Shown piece by piece: positions 24,157 through 36,573 of a DNA stretch of 64,000 nucleotides (within the stretch, counting starts at the first letter, position 1; each line of letters opens with the position of its first letter). This stretch comes from Cymodocea nodosa (Eukaryota > Streptophyta > Magnoliopsida > Alismatales > Cymodoceaceae), in assembly GCA_036874045.1 (NCBI GenBank), contig CM072344.1, positions 4,002,501-4,066,500 on the forward strand. Direction: 5' to 3'. Below the pieces are notes generated by a model. The model saw only the letters and a program-made list of their open reading frames with translations. It was not told the origin of the DNA and ran no database searches. The translations under genes were made by a program, and so were the position numbers.

Positions 24157-24665
24157 ACTTTTTGCACCTACAAAACATGTCATTAAACATAGAAAACTTA
24201 TCTATTCATTAGTCATTTTATAAAACTCGAAAAGTTATCTATCCATGCGTATAAAAACTCAAATAGTTATTTAACTCTTCAATTTTCATTACCGAACGCA
24301 CATGGAAAACACATGATAACTTAAAACATTAAAAGCACACGTGTAGATAACTTAACTATACGAGTTTTTAACATAACTCTTCGACTAAATTGAAACGTTA
24401 ACTATCCGAAAACTGTAACTATCCGAAAGTTAACTATCCGAAAAATTTTCAACATTTAATTACGTGACTATTGTTAGGAATTTTGTGCTTTTTCTTTCAA
24501 ACTTATCCTGTGAAATTAGCATCACTATAACCTATTAAATTTAAAGAACTATGTTTAAAGTAAAACAATTCGAAATTGATGGTTCCTAATAGATATTTAA
24601 AAATTCATTTATAGCAAGTAGGTGTGATTCTTTAGGATTAGATTGATATCTAGCACAAGTACACA
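24157..24665 (-). repeat. Inverted S1 scraps: LTR piece and pol piece
   Basis: 24157-24471 is an S1 LTR piece in reverse orientation, facing the S1-B 3' LTR; a short LTR-start remnant follows, and 24495-24660 matches S1 RNase H sequence in reverse (compare 8030-8220). It fills the gap between S1-B and FBX-2 and reflects old rearrangement. Confidence 0.7.
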
Positions 24666-25030
24666 GAAGTTAAATTAACAGAATTTAACAAAGAAAATAG
24701 AAGAGTTATCATTAAATCAAAAGCTAGTAGAAAAGAATGCAAACATTAATAATTTAGATATTATTTATGCTAGAAACCAAAAAGATAAATTTGGAAATTC
24801 TTATAACCCTAATTGGAGAAATCACCCGAATTTATCTTGGAGAAACAACAATTTCCAGGGAGGAGAAAATATAAATGACAAAAATATAAGTTATGAAGCA
24901 TTAATTGAACAAGGATCTAGAATAAAGAAATTAGAAAAGATAATCCAACAATGAAACAATCGTCTAGATCTTGTATTTGGAAATGCTGCAATTCAAAATC
25001 AAAATATGAATAGAAATATACCTCCTAGAT
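24666..25030 (+). pseudogene. FBX-2 gag remnant
   Basis: Sequence encoding NPNWRNHPNLSWRNNNFQGG and a coiled-coil-like tail matches the end of FBX-1 gag (48780-49085). The NP.WRNHPN.SW motif is a known hallmark of Athila gag proteins. A few breaks. Confidence 0.8.
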
Positions 25031-25232
25031 AGAAGGAATCAATGGAAGTTTGACCTACTAGAGGATTGCCAATGTAAGCAGTACCTAGCCCTTTCAACAA
25101 AACTGTAAATGAAATTGATACCTCTTATGGGTGGGAAGCTGAATGAAGTAGTAGAACTGAAGTAACTATGTAGAATATAAAATATATAAAAAAATATAAA
25201 ATGAAAAAATGTAAGTTTAATTATAGTTAGTA

Positions 25233-25303
25233 ATATCATAGAGTTATTACTTAACTCAATGGACTAAGTTCGTTGAATTATGACCTAACTCCACGAGGGT
25301 GTA
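25233..25303 (+). promoter_or_regulatory. Hairpin module upstream of F-box (FBX-2)
   Basis: Paired arms of the type AGAGTTATTACTTAACTCAA and TTCGTTGAATTATGACCTAA followed by CTCCACGAGG match the modules of the gypsy LTRs and the segment before the F-box in FBX-1 (48582-48645). Role unknown; RNA stem-loops or protein sites are possible. Confidence 0.55.
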
Positions 25304-25366
25304 TAAGTAGCTATGTTAATTTTATCTCTGTTAAATTTTTGTTTATGTTATATAGAATCACAACAT

Positions 25367-26508
25367 ATGGAATTGATGAAATTACCACTAGATGCACTAA
25401 GGGAAGTACTAAGCAACCTATCAACTAAAGATCTGTGCAGATTGTGTTGTGTATCAAAGGAAATCAAAGACTGTGTCAAAGAAAAATATTTTCATGGACT
25501 ACAAGCAGCAAAAATGATTAACATTAGAAATGGATTTTTATGGAAGTCATTTAATCGTAGTTCAATTAGCTATGAATATCTGAATATGGAAGAAACTACT
25601 GGAATTCCACCTAATACATTAGAAGGAATAGATCATATTATGGGGATAAATGAAGGATTAATTATTTACAGAACCAAACCAAGGTATGCAATTTTGTTAC
25701 CCGACATTTTGATTAGAAATCCTATCACAAGAGAAGAATGGAATATAGAAAGGCCTAATATATGTGAAGTACCAACTGAAAATTGTGGGTTAGCATTAAT
25801 TTTTTCTGATTAAAATTTGACCTTTCTTGAAAAATTGTATTACTGGAAACAAACTGGAAATTGGGATGAAGAGTTATGCTTAAGTGTATATAATTTTCTA
25901 AATAGATCTTGGATTGAAAATACTATGATTTATTTAAGACAGAAAGCATTAATTAACAACATGCATGTCATACTTGATGGATATATATATTTAGTCATAA
26001 ATATATCAGTTGCATTTAGATCTAATTTATACATAGTAAGCATAGACAGTTTTGATGATGACTTTATAGAAATATTACCTATACCAAGTGATATAGCTAA
26101 ACCAGCGTCTTCAGAATATGATAAAATTCAATTAGGAATGTGGTATAATGAATATGATGATCCTACTTTATGTCTGATAAAATGGTGGGATGAATTGAGG
26201 AAATTTCAAATATGGATTATGAAAGACCTAAATGAATGGAAGTGGGAAGAGGAATATATTGAAATAGATGTAGAAATAGAAACAACTACATTATCGTGGA
26301 ACAGAAGAGGATCCCTTTCTGCATTTCATTTCATTAATGGAAATACACTTATATTTAGTATTGATAACATACTGCAAATTTAGAAGTTAAAAAGAAAAAT
26401 GGACTACATTAAAACAGAATTAATAGCAAGAAGAATTATGCCTAAAAAGTTTGCATGGACTAACATGTTTATTCCATTTCTTACCACTTTTCAATCATGT
26501 TCTTAAAG
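25367..26508 (+). pseudogene. F-box/FBA protein cargo of FBX-2
   Basis: The start is the ATG at 25367 (MELMKLPLDALREVLSNL), chosen because it matches the start in FBX-1 and lies 12 bases after an acceptor-like TATAG. Residues about 5-45 form an F-box (LSTKDLCRLCCVSKEIKDCV), which binds SKP1 in SCF ubiquitin ligases. The rest resembles an FBA-type substrate-recognition region: ILIRNPITREEWNI, LYIVSIDSFDDDFIEILPIP and KFQIWIMKDLNEWKWEEEY. Length (about 380 residues) is normal for plant F-box/FBA proteins. It is about three quarters identical in protein to the FBX-1 cargo over the first half. It carries about two breaks. A host origin is inferred from the domain pair. Confidence 0.82.
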
Positions 26509-27354
26509 TGTGATTTTGTACTTTTAATGTTGTGTGTATTTTGCATTTATTTTTAGAAAAAAAAGAAGAAAGGAAAAATTTTAGTTTTAGTTTTATTTTA
26601 TAAAAAAGAAAAAGAAAAAGAAAAAAAATATCAATCCAGTTTGTTGGTATCTATTCTGGAAAACCAACTAGCTTGCTTGTGAGTCACCAAAGGCATAGGA
26701 GCCTAGGTTCCACACAAGACACAAATTTAACAAGTTAAGTTGTTATTTTGTTATATATTTTGCTTGTATGTGTCAATGAAAAGTTTTTCAGAATAAAAAT
26801 CAGAAGATATGGAAGGAGATACAAAAGAACAAGGTATGTAATTGATTACTTATCCTGAATTTACATTTAAACTCAGTTCATAGAGTTATTCATTAACTCA
26901 ACAAATTAAGTTCATTGAGTTAGGTGCTAAGTCAACGAAACAATATTCATGCCTGCTACAATTACTATAAAATCTTTTACATTGAGGACAATGCAAAATG
27001 TATGTATGGGGGGAGGTAATTAGATTAACATCCATGTAATTTTGATAACTAAAGGAATTAGAATGGTACTGCAAAGTTCTATAGAAATTGAAAATTTTTT
27101 TTTATGAATTTGCTGTAACTATCCGATAATTGAAACTGTAAACTTTTTAAGAACTGTAATTGCTTGAATGTTATATTTATAATCTTATATAAGATGCTAC
27201 AAAATTTTACTATTCATAAAAATCTAGATATAGTATCTTATGTTTTTGTTGAATTTTATGAGTTTAACAATTTCACGACTTTAAAAAGAAAACAAAATGT
27301 TTAACTAAAACTCAGTAAATTATCTGAAATCTTGGAAGAGTTGAAATGTTGATT
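26509..27354 (+). other. FBX-2 region after F-box, with central polypurine tract
   Basis: No ORF. A second hairpin module lies at 26872-26941 and is absent at the equivalent place in FBX-1. At 26978-27016 come CATTGAGGACAATGC and GTATGGGGGGAGGTAATT, a pair known from Tat/Athila elements just after the coding region, acting as a second polypurine tract. Flanks match 46590-47350 in reverse. Confidence 0.65.
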
Positions 27355-28190
27355 TTTTGGATTAAATGACATACATATGATCAAGGATACATTTAATTTG
27401 ATTGATTAAACTTGTAGAACGATTTATGTGTAGAGTTTATTAAACTACAGAAAAAGTATGAGCTTATTGACATAGATTCATATTTTCAGTAGATAATAGA
27501 AGTAAAACCATATGAGATTTGTATTTTATGGCATTTGTATTAATGAAATACATACATATACTGTGTTGAAAAAAAAAAAAAAAAAAACTTTGAGAGTTTA
27601 TTGACTTGTTTGATCATAAGTCTTTTGTACTTAAGCAGATAGGTATGTAAGGATTGTTGACCTAAAAAAGGACTCTTTAAATTTGGCAACCTAAGGTCCT
27701 GATCAGATTTGGGATTGTTGAATGAAAGCTCGATACATGGGTACACTAGAAAGCTCTTGTAAGATTAAAGCTTTTCAAATTAATTTTTAATGTACAAATA
27801 TGCATATACTGTTCTGAAAAGATAAAAGTGTTTTGTGAAATACAGATATCTTTTGAATCAAGTATATTTTCTATTATCTAAGATTGTTGAAGTATGAATC
27901 TAGAATAGACTTTGAAGTTGTTTATCTAAGATACAATTCATTATTCTACTTGTCTTAATCATATTGAATTGGATTGTACTTTGATTCGTATGTAATTGAA
28001 ATTTATTATAGAAATCATATTGGAAAATTCAAGATAATAGATGTTGAAAAGAAGAAATGATAATATAATTAACACCTATGTGATGCTGATATATTTTGTA
28101 TGTAATTTACATATGTTTTAAATATATTTGCAAGTTGAAGAGGAAAAATAAAGTTAAAACAGATTACTGAAAAATATAGAATATCTATAT
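27355..28190 (+). other. FBX-2 spacer shared with copia S2
   Basis: Related to S2 15300-16160 and to FBX-1 45750-46580 (reverse). The best kept core is 27585-27790. An A-run at 27569-27586 has a counterpart T-run in FBX-1 near 46330, so it belongs to the spacer and is not an inserted tail. Confidence 0.65.
28186..28190. other. Target-site duplication TATAT, left of S1-A
   Basis: TATAT here and at 37808-37812 flank the TG...CA ends of S1-A exactly, and FBX sequence continues on both sides. Confidence 0.9.
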
Positions 28191-29420
28191 TGTAGGATCG
28201 TTTGTATCACAAGAGGAGGGGTGAATTGTGTCTTTAGTAATTAAATACTAGCGGATAAAACAAAAACACAAAACACTCGTAAATGAAATTCTATTCTTTT
28301 ATTTCAAGAAAGAATTTACAATATCTTTTCAGCTCAATTCCCTTCTTCACTATTTTGATACAGTAATGTTCGATATACAATTCTAATATAACAATAAAGC
28401 TCTTATTGAAAACTAATTTCGAATTGAATAAAACCTGATATTTCTTTGTCTTTGCTCAGCTTCTGTATCTCTTCTTCTCCAGTTGTCGAATTTCCAGACT
28501 ACTTACATTTGCAACTCCTTTTCTAAAATTGCTTGGAATTTTGAACTTCTTCTGATGTTGGAGAATTTTTCAGAATATGAATATTCAAACTTAACTTTTC
28601 AGTTGGGGATCCAGATTGAATATTCAGACTTGGTTTTTGAGATTGAGATCCTCTGCTGTAATGTAGCTCGTACTCTCTATTAGTAGTAGAACTCTGTTGT
28701 CTTTCACCTTCAGCATGTTCATCCACTTGACCACAATCCATAATCCACGTACTAATTTTCTCTTTAATCCAAATTACTTTCTATTTTAATTTCCACTTTC
28801 TCCACTAACATTTTGAATTTCCACGATCTCCACTTTGTAGATTCACCGAAACTTTATCTTCCTAGAGTCTTGTAGAATATCTTCTAAGTCTTCGATTTAG
28901 TCAAACATTTATCCTTTAAGTCCTGTAAAAACTCGAACACTTATCTTTTAACTCTTCGAGTTTTTACACCTGCAAAACACGTGACTAAACAAAGAAACTT
29001 ATCTGTTCGTTAGTCCTTTTATAAAACTCGAACAATTATCTATCCATGCATATAAAAACTCGAACAGTTATCTAACTATTCGATTTTTCATTACCGAACG
29101 CACATGGAAAACACGTGACAACTTAAAACATTAAAAACACACGTGCAGATAACTTAACTATACCAGTTTTTAATATAAAGTATTCGACAAAAATGAAATG
29201 TTAACTATCCGAAAGTTTAACCATCCGAAACGTTAACTATCCGAAAGTTTAACTATTGCAAATCTAACTCTTCAGAAATCTTTAATTTATCCAACATAAA
29301 AATGAAACTTTTCGATTATCTGTTAACTATTATACTTAGAGAAATATGCTTAGAGAATATTATGTAGACTTATTTAAAAACGTTAATAAAGCATATATCA
29401 TCAAAATTAAATTTCTAACA
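28191..29420 (-). repeat. S1-A 3' LTR (1,230 bp)
   Basis: TG...CA ends; matches 36574-37807 at about 95%. CGAACACTTAT, CGAACAGTTAT and ACTATCCGAAAG motifs and CACGTG cores cluster at 28920-29290. Confidence 0.92.
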
Positions 29421-29435
29421 ATCTCCCCCTTTTTG
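29421..29435 (-). other. S1-A 3' polypurine tract
   Basis: On the minus strand, CAAAAAGGGGGAGAT abuts the LTR start TGTTAGAAATTT. Similar runs further inside (near 29472 and 29513) echo those in S1-B. Confidence 0.85.
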
Positions 29436-29754
29436 ATGATATCAAAACCTAATAAGTCACATAATTTATATCTCCCCCTTTTTGGCATTATAAAAAAGTA
29501 AACAAACTATTTTCTCCCCCTTTAGGAAGTTAAGCAAGTTAAATGTAAGGAAGGAAATCTTACTAAGTATATATTAATCAAAATGATAGTTTCAAATATA
29601 CATAGGATTTATGGATTAAGCATAAACTGTTTAATGTCATAAACTGTGAAAAATAATCACGTAACATTAAAATCAGTAAACAGTTTACATAATGGTTTTG
29701 GTTACAAATTACAAAAAATAAATCATGGAATGCATAATTTGTATAATGACAAGA

Positions 29755-32335
29755 CTATTTGTCTTCGAAAAATATCAATCAGACTATTTGAAATTTTCTT
29801 TGCAATTTCTGTACTAACTCTGTTTATCTAATCAAGTAATGCTTGATCTAAATCATTTTGAGAAACTTGTGATGGTTGCTGTAGGAATTCAATATGTATG
29901 TCTGTATTTATACCTGTATGTATTTCTGTATGTATACCTTGTTGTATATATGTATGTTGTTGTGTTTCTGTAAATTGTGTGGATTGTTGTTGTTGTGGGT
30001 GTGATTGTGCTTTCCGATCTTGTTGTTGTTGTTGTCTAAGGACAGGTGTATCTGCTTCCAAGTATTTTTGGAGTTCCTTTGCAGAGAAGGATCTTGATTT
30101 TAATCTTTTTTGTGGCCAAGGTGTAATATCTATTTGACTTGCCACAATTCTCAAAATCGTATCACCATAAAATAATTTATCTACAAATGTAAGATATGAA
30201 AAAAAAAATATCATACCAGTTCACCTGTATATGGTTAATTAATGCATATGTAGCATAAAGACAACATCTGCCAACTTCTACACTATGACTGAACCTCTGA
30301 AACAATGTAGCATGCAATATTTTTGCAATAAAACGTGCTTGGCCATTTAAGTCATTTAGTAACCTCAATGGTTTGTTGGCAGTTGGATCTATGGCTAAAC
30401 TTGTAATATCCCATTCCAATCGATAAACCTGTTTTCTTTCTGATAATTTAACTCCTCCATTTTTCAGACCAAGTACCTGATGAAGTAAATCTAGAGTTAA
30501 ATATATGTCATTGTCTTGTATATTAGAAACAGGAATACCTTCTTCCACTGTTAAGTTTAAGTAAAAATAATTAATAAGTTCGGGTATAGCAAGATGGCCT
30601 AGCTGTTGTGGAAGTAGAGTAAACAAGCCTTGAAATTCAAACAGTTCTCGTATGTGTGCCATCCCTTCAAACTTAACTAGTCTTGAATATAAAACTATAA
30701 AAGTTTTAAATGTCTGAAATTCATCATAATAGGAATTATTTCTGAACCATAATAGTGTATTTTCATCTAAACTCTGTTCAGGATTAGGTATTTTCCTGTC
30801 ATGATGTTCTGATATGGGACTTGTTTGAAAATTATCAGCAACATCTAAATTTTCAGATCTTTCAGAACTAGTGGAATTACCATCAAAACTATTATAAATG
30901 TCTGAAGTATCTAGTATTGTCATATCAATAATCTGCTAAAATTCTTTTGTGTGTTCTTTTGAAAACATTTCACTAGCAACAGTCTATAATAATCTGTATA
31001 TCAGCAACATGTATGTCTATATTTGATCTATACAACTGTCTCTGTATGAAAGAATGTTCTATATCTATCTGTGGAATAGAATCATCTTGTATTTCTGAAA
31101 TTTGTATGTGTGAGACATTGGTAGTATCATATTCTATTTGTAATTGTGTATTTTGTTGATTATATACATTTATCAACAAGTATACTATAAATTGTAACAG
31201 ACATAACTATATATATAACCTGTAGTATAAGCAACTGTACCAAAATTCAAAAGTCTCTATTCGAGATATAGTAAGAGGAAGAATATCTGTACATTCCTCT
31301 TGAGATGAAATATCTTCAAAATTCATAAACACAGTGTCTATGTCATCAAAAATATCATCAAATTGGATATCATCTGTATATGTATCATCAAAATTTCCTA
31401 CATTCTCTTTCCATAGGAAAAGAATGTATGCTTGCAGCATTGTGTGAAAAACTATCCATTGTATTAAAAGATACATTATGCACTAATGTGACACAATACC
31501 TTAGAGTATATGCTTGTAAGCCAATATTTGTCACATTTGCTGGTATTCTTGACAAAAATGTCTGTCCAACTTCTGCAATGGAGCATAGTTTTCAATTTTT
31601 CACTGATTCTTCTTTTTGCTGCAATATTCCTTGTACACCTACAGTTAGTCTAAAATATTCAATTGTCTTTTTCTTTTTCTGACTATATGTCTACAGTGTT
31701 TCAGGTTGTTTAGGAGGTTCTAAAATTGTCTTAATTTCTCCTATTAAAGGCACCTGGGGTCTTGATGGTCCTTCACCATGATGCTTAGGTGGTGATAATG
31801 GAATATAGAGTTTTAAGCTCTCCACCTCTACCATTTTGAGTTGATAAACTCTTTGTCCTTCACTTCAAAGGCCCATTTTCCTAATGGCAGTTTTCTGTTC
31901 ATCTATATACTGTTTAATATCATCTAAAATAGTTGGGGGAAAATAATTTTGGGAATACAAGGATTGTAATTCCTTGTTTGCATTTTCGATCATTGGTCTC
32001 CATTTCTTTCCGTAGTAAGTGATAGACTGTACTGATGTGTCTTGTACATGTTTAGAACTTACAACCATAGGGTTAGGTTGTAAATTTCTTTTCCATAAAT
32101 GCAATGCGGAAAGTTCAGTCTGTTTTAGTCTAAACTGTGTTTATACATAATTTCGAATAAATTTCCAATAGAAATTTTTCTCATCTTGAATGGCTTTTCT
32201 TATTTCATGCAGTATTTCATTTGAAAAAGTGTACCTAGAGTAGATGTCGTTGATTTCACTCTGTATTTTTTGTAATTCCAGCTCTCTTTTCTACACTTTT
32301 GTCATTCTACCACGTCCTCTTCCACATCCTGACAT
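29755..32335 (-). pseudogene. S1-A envelope-position ORF fossil
   Basis: Start MSGCGRGRGRMTKV (ATG at 32335) is Gly/Arg-rich like the S2 ORF. A helical region (EEKNFYWKF-like, LHLWKRNLQPNPMVVSSKHV) follows, then an acidic stretch (about 31200-31430) and the conserved block at about 30180-30920: MAHIRELFEFQGLFTLLP, IPELINYFYLNLTVEEG, ARFIAKILHATLFQRFSH and CLYATYALINHIQVNWYDIF. A Gln/His/Thr-rich tail (29828-30050) ends it. The block resembles the plant putative-plant-transposon-protein family. No signal peptide or fusion peptide is visible. Several breaks, but the block itself is long and open. Confidence 0.75.
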
Positions 32336-32399
32336 TGTCGATTAATCTTCACTTTGCATTATAGAACTTAGTGGAAGTAAAGATTTTGAAGCTAGGGTT

Positions 32400-33260
32400 T
32401 TACCAAGGTAGAAACACGAAAGGTTGTTAGTAAAACATTTATAACTCTTCGAGTTTATAAATGAATAAATAGATTCAATCATTGAAATCATAAATATAAC
32501 ATCCGTTACTGATAAATAACTCGAGTGCTTACAATAACTATACGAGTTTTACAATTGACAAAAGCAGAATACTTAACCTAACTATTCGTGTAAAGAAAAT
32601 AACTTCGGGCTAAGTGAAAAGTGAGAAAACTCGAAGACTTATGATAACTATTCGAGTTTCTCGAATGGATAGGTGCAAAAGTCGAAGAGTTAACCATAAC
32701 TGTTTGAGTTTTGATTGAGACATTATAAAGTAGTGAAATTCAACACGTGCACGATTTGAACTTAAGGTGTTCAGAAAGTTTCGGAGACTTATAAACCTAA
32801 CTATCCATTGCTTAGGTGCATTTTGGAGAGTTACAGATAACCTTTCGAAAGATAACTTAAGTCAATCTTCCAAATCACGACATGTGTACTTAAGCAGTTT
32901 TATAGTAAAGAGATGTTTCGGATAGTTACAAATCTAACTTTCCGATGCCCAAACGCATTTCGGAGAGTTACAGATAACTTACCGAAAATCCACTTAAGTC
33001 ATGCATTATGGTTTCGACACATGTACTTCAGGAAATAATAAAATATTCTATTGAACGTTTTAAAACATAACTGTCTGATACTTGCAATATAACTTGCCGA
33101 AAAAATGGAAAATTCGGATACTTAAGAATTTAAAAAGCTTGCAAGTCACTAACAGTTCAGAAATGTACTTAATTAAAGTGTATTTCCTGAAATTTTGTAG
33201 ATTCTTTCATGAAAATATATAATAGTTCATAAGAGATGAATTATTATATGAGAAATAGCT
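32400..33260 (-). promoter_or_regulatory. Gypsy-U3-like block before the S1-A extra ORF
   Basis: Reverse-strand counterpart of 9725-10548. It contains two degenerate copies (32790-33015) of the roughly 140-base U3 unit found in GA LTRs, with CATTTCGGAGAGTTACAG and CACTTAAGTCATGCATTATG. A TATAAAT sits at 32437-32443 on the minus strand, about 102 bases before the ORF start, followed by a leader with AAAACCCTAGC. Inferred internal promoter. Confidence 0.6.
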
Positions 33261-34379
33261 ATCCCTACATAAATGTAGTGTAAAGAATCTATGGCGTACT
33301 TAAACTGAGTTGTCAAGCCCTTCAATAAATTTGGCTTTAAAAGGTCAAATAGCTTACTTAAAAAGGATGTTAAGTCTTAAATAGATTTGAGTCTCTCTAA
33401 ATATATATATATATATTTTAAATATGAATTAAATACAGAAAGAAGTAGTAGATTTAATAATTTAGACTTTCTGGCTTTTATCTTATTCAGTTTACAAAAG
33501 ATAATTCATAAAGATATACCTTCAGGAACTTAAAAGAATTCAATATTGAGTACACAAACTTAAGACAATAAATATCGTACATTATGTGTAAAGAGTAGAT
33601 AATAACAAGAAAAAAATAAAGATTATATGCACAGATTATGGTAGGATTGTTATAACACATTGAAAGATAAATTAAGCTTGAGTACATTGCCCCTTTTTTG
33701 TTTTTGTTTTTATTTTTTTTGTTTATATTCATATATATATATTATGCATTACCTCCCACAATATCATCATTTTACGTGACCACAATCCCTTGTTTAAGGG
33801 AAAGATAACCAGTTACTCAATGACAAGTGAGAACAGGTAATAATTTTTTTTATTTTAAATATAATCTAAATTACTTGCAAAATGAGTTTTCAGTCAGCAC
33901 ATCCCAAACCAGTTGGTTTAAGTGACTAGGGTTTAAGATCCCCCAACGGACTTAATTACTCAAGTAATTGCAGATAAAAACAAACAAAAAATAAAACAAG
34001 ACAGTAAATTAAAATAGAGGCAACCGCAAGACTTAATTTTTCTAACAGAATGTTAATAACTTTCCTTTAATAAAAAGTACATACTTTCTATGCATTTTCC
34101 TGTTCAAATCTCTGTAATAGCATATACATAAGTAACAAAAATATAGTTGGCACTCACATTGAATTAATTTAAATTTCCTTAAGTAATCTTTTCTGAATTT
34201 TTCTTAAATAAATTGACATCAATAAAAATCACAATTTCATAAATTCTTAACTACTAGAGAACTGTAATTCGAAAATAGATTTTTTTTAATAGACTTTAAT
34301 AATACTACCAAAAAGCCATTACAAGAGTAATCGTTCTTAACCTACAAAACAGTCAAAAAAAGATTTTATCTCTTGAAAC
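33261..34379 (-). other. S1-A spacer
   Basis: No ORF. It matches 8690-9724 of S1-B in reverse and contains the counterpart of the conserved core (about 33880-33960). It joins gag-derived sequence at about 34260-34380. Confidence 0.6.
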
Positions 34380-36362
34380 CCATTTTTGAGTGGGTCCAAG
34401 AATTTTAGAGAGTCATATCAAAATAATCTATATTTTTAGACTTCAACTTATCTATTTTCTGATAATTATCTTTTCGTTTCCTTCTCTTAGTGTTATAATT
34501 ATCAGAACATTTATCTCTATGTAAACTAGAGTTGAAATTTTCATTTCTAACATTATTTGATTTCCAATATCCGATATTCTTTAAATATGAAGAAAATTGA
34601 TCAAGAATATTAAGATTCTCAAATGACTTAGCTTGATTTTTCTGAAAGTTTCTTTTGACAATCTTGCATCGTGTGCTATCATTTATATGCTACATTTTAT
34701 CAACTTGCACATATTTTTCTCCCTTTTTAATTACACATGGAATAGTTTTTCTCTTACTATTCTTAGTACTGGAAATAAAGACATTATTTTTAGCAGTACC
34801 ATTATGCAATATATAATTTTCAGAAGATGCATCGTGTAAACCAATACCCTGTTTTTCTATATTTGATATTTTACTACTAAGTTCATTTGTTATAGTTTGA
34901 CTATTATTCCATTTACTTAATATAGCCTTTTGATCGTAGATCTTAATCTTTAGCATATCAATTTCTAAATTTAAATCAGTAATAGTCAGTTCTAGTTTTT
35001 CAATTTCACAGATCATTTTCTTCTTATCAGCAATTAAATTTTCACAATTAGTATGCAATTTTCTTTCTAGTACAGTAAACTTTAAAATTTCTTATGCTTG
35101 CCTTTGATTTTCTTCTTTAAATTTATTCAATGTAGAGTTTAGAAAATCAACCTTATTTTCAGATTCATCTAGCATTTTCCTAGTGTCCTTTCCTTCTATT
35201 TTTACATTCTTATATTTTCTGGCTAGTCTATTGTATTCAATAAGTAATCCATCAAACCTATCAAAGTTAGCATTTTGATTAGAGGATACCTCACTGGATT
35301 TTGCCATGAAGCATATATTTGCCAGATTTTCTTCTGAATCTGATGTTGATGAGGATTCATTGTCTGATGTTGAATCCTTTGTTTCTTCACTTTGTGAAGC
35401 TGAAAAGTAATCCCATGTCACTTTAAGCGCCCTTCTCTTTCTAATTTTCTTACTCCTAAAATTCCTCCTCGAATTCTTCTTATCTTTGTTGAGCGGACAA
35501 TTAGTTTGAAAGTGACCCGGTCTATTGCACTTGTAGCATATGATTTTGTCTTTCGTGAATGACTTCTTCTCCATATCTCTAGATGTCTTTGCTAACCTGA
35601 AGTTCCTACGTTTCTTCAACAGATTTCTAAATTTTTTGGTCAACAACAATAAATCATCGTTAGAATCACTAGTGACTTCTGAGACTTTATCAGCCTCAAA
35701 AGCGAGATTTCTTCTAGGATTTTTCCCTTTTGGATCTAAATGTTGTACTTCATAGGCTGTCAGATTTCCTATGAGATCATCAAGAGTATACGTATTAAAA
35801 TGTTTGGACTCTTCAATAGATGTTGTCTTTTGAGCCCAAATTTTAGTTAAAGATCTAAGGATCTTTCTTACCAAGTCTTTTTCCTCGAATTTCTTGCCTA
35901 AGATTTTAATGAATTTACAATCTCAAGAAAACGAGAAAACATGTCAGAGATACATTCATTTTTGTGCATTTTAAAAAGCTCATATTTATGTACTAACATA
36001 TTAATCTTAGATTCCTTGACCTGGTTAGTACCTTCGTTGGCAACTTCTAATGCATGTCATATCTCATATGTAGTTTGATATGCAGAAACTTTATTAAATT
36101 GATCATGAGATAAAGCACAAAACAAGATGTTTAAACCTTTAGCATTCAGTGTCATTCGCTCCTTTTCATTAAAAGTCCAAGTATCATATGGAGTCGTAAC
36201 TAACACTATAGGATTGCTAATTATATGCCATAATTTAAAATCGATTGACTGAAAGAATACTTTCATCCTATATTTTCAGTAGCCATAATTGCTACCTTTG
36301 AACATAGGAGGACGATTAGTGGTCTGTCCTTTAGTCATAACTAAGATTTCAGTATTATTCAT
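34380..36362 (-). pseudogene. S1-A gag fossil
   Basis: It starts at 36362 with MNNTEILVMTKGQTTNRPP. The capsid-like part includes FFQSIDFKLWHIIS and LIGNLTAYEVQHLDPKGKNP, the CCHC knuckle CYKCNRPGHFQTNC lies near 35500-35545, and a long coiled-coil tail (Lys/Glu/Asn-rich) covers 34690-35330. Same gag type as S1-C and S1-D, and related to S2 gag. About four breaks. Confidence 0.85.
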
Positions 36363-36561
36363 TTTAAATAGATAATCCTAAGAAAATGATAGGAAAAACC
36401 GATTCCTAAATAGAGAAATAAAAGCTCTTAATTATGATAATAATGCTTTGATATCAGTTGGAGCAAAGCGTCTGTAAATCTGACAAAAATAAGTGAAAAA
36501 CTGCTTTGATACCAGTTGTAGCAGAGCGTAGTAAATATGACAAAAATAAGTTCAAAACAGC

Positions 36562-36571
36562 TTTGATACTA
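36562..36571 (-). other. Primer-binding site, initiator tRNA-Met type (S1-A)
   Basis: On the minus strand, TAGTATCAAAGCTG follows the LTR end ...CCTACA by two bases. It is a slightly decayed form of TGGTATCAGAGC. Confidence 0.7.
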
Positions 36572-36573
36572 GT

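Noticed and set aside
25367-26508. F-box sequence as an ordinary host gene
   Set aside because: A second copy at 47360-48512 has the same element-derived flanks (gag end, hairpin module, polypurine tract, spacer, LTR) and lies inside GCCAT duplications, so it is element cargo.
27569-27586. A-run that might be the tail of a SINE, LINE or processed gene copy
   Set aside because: FBX-1 has a matching T-run at the same spacer position (near 46330), so it is part of the shared spacer; no target duplication surrounds it.
33487-33732. Tyr/Lys/Asn-rich open frame in the S1-A spacer
   Set aside because: Low-complexity AT-rich sequence; the S1-B counterpart (about 9300-9550) is not open in a matching frame.
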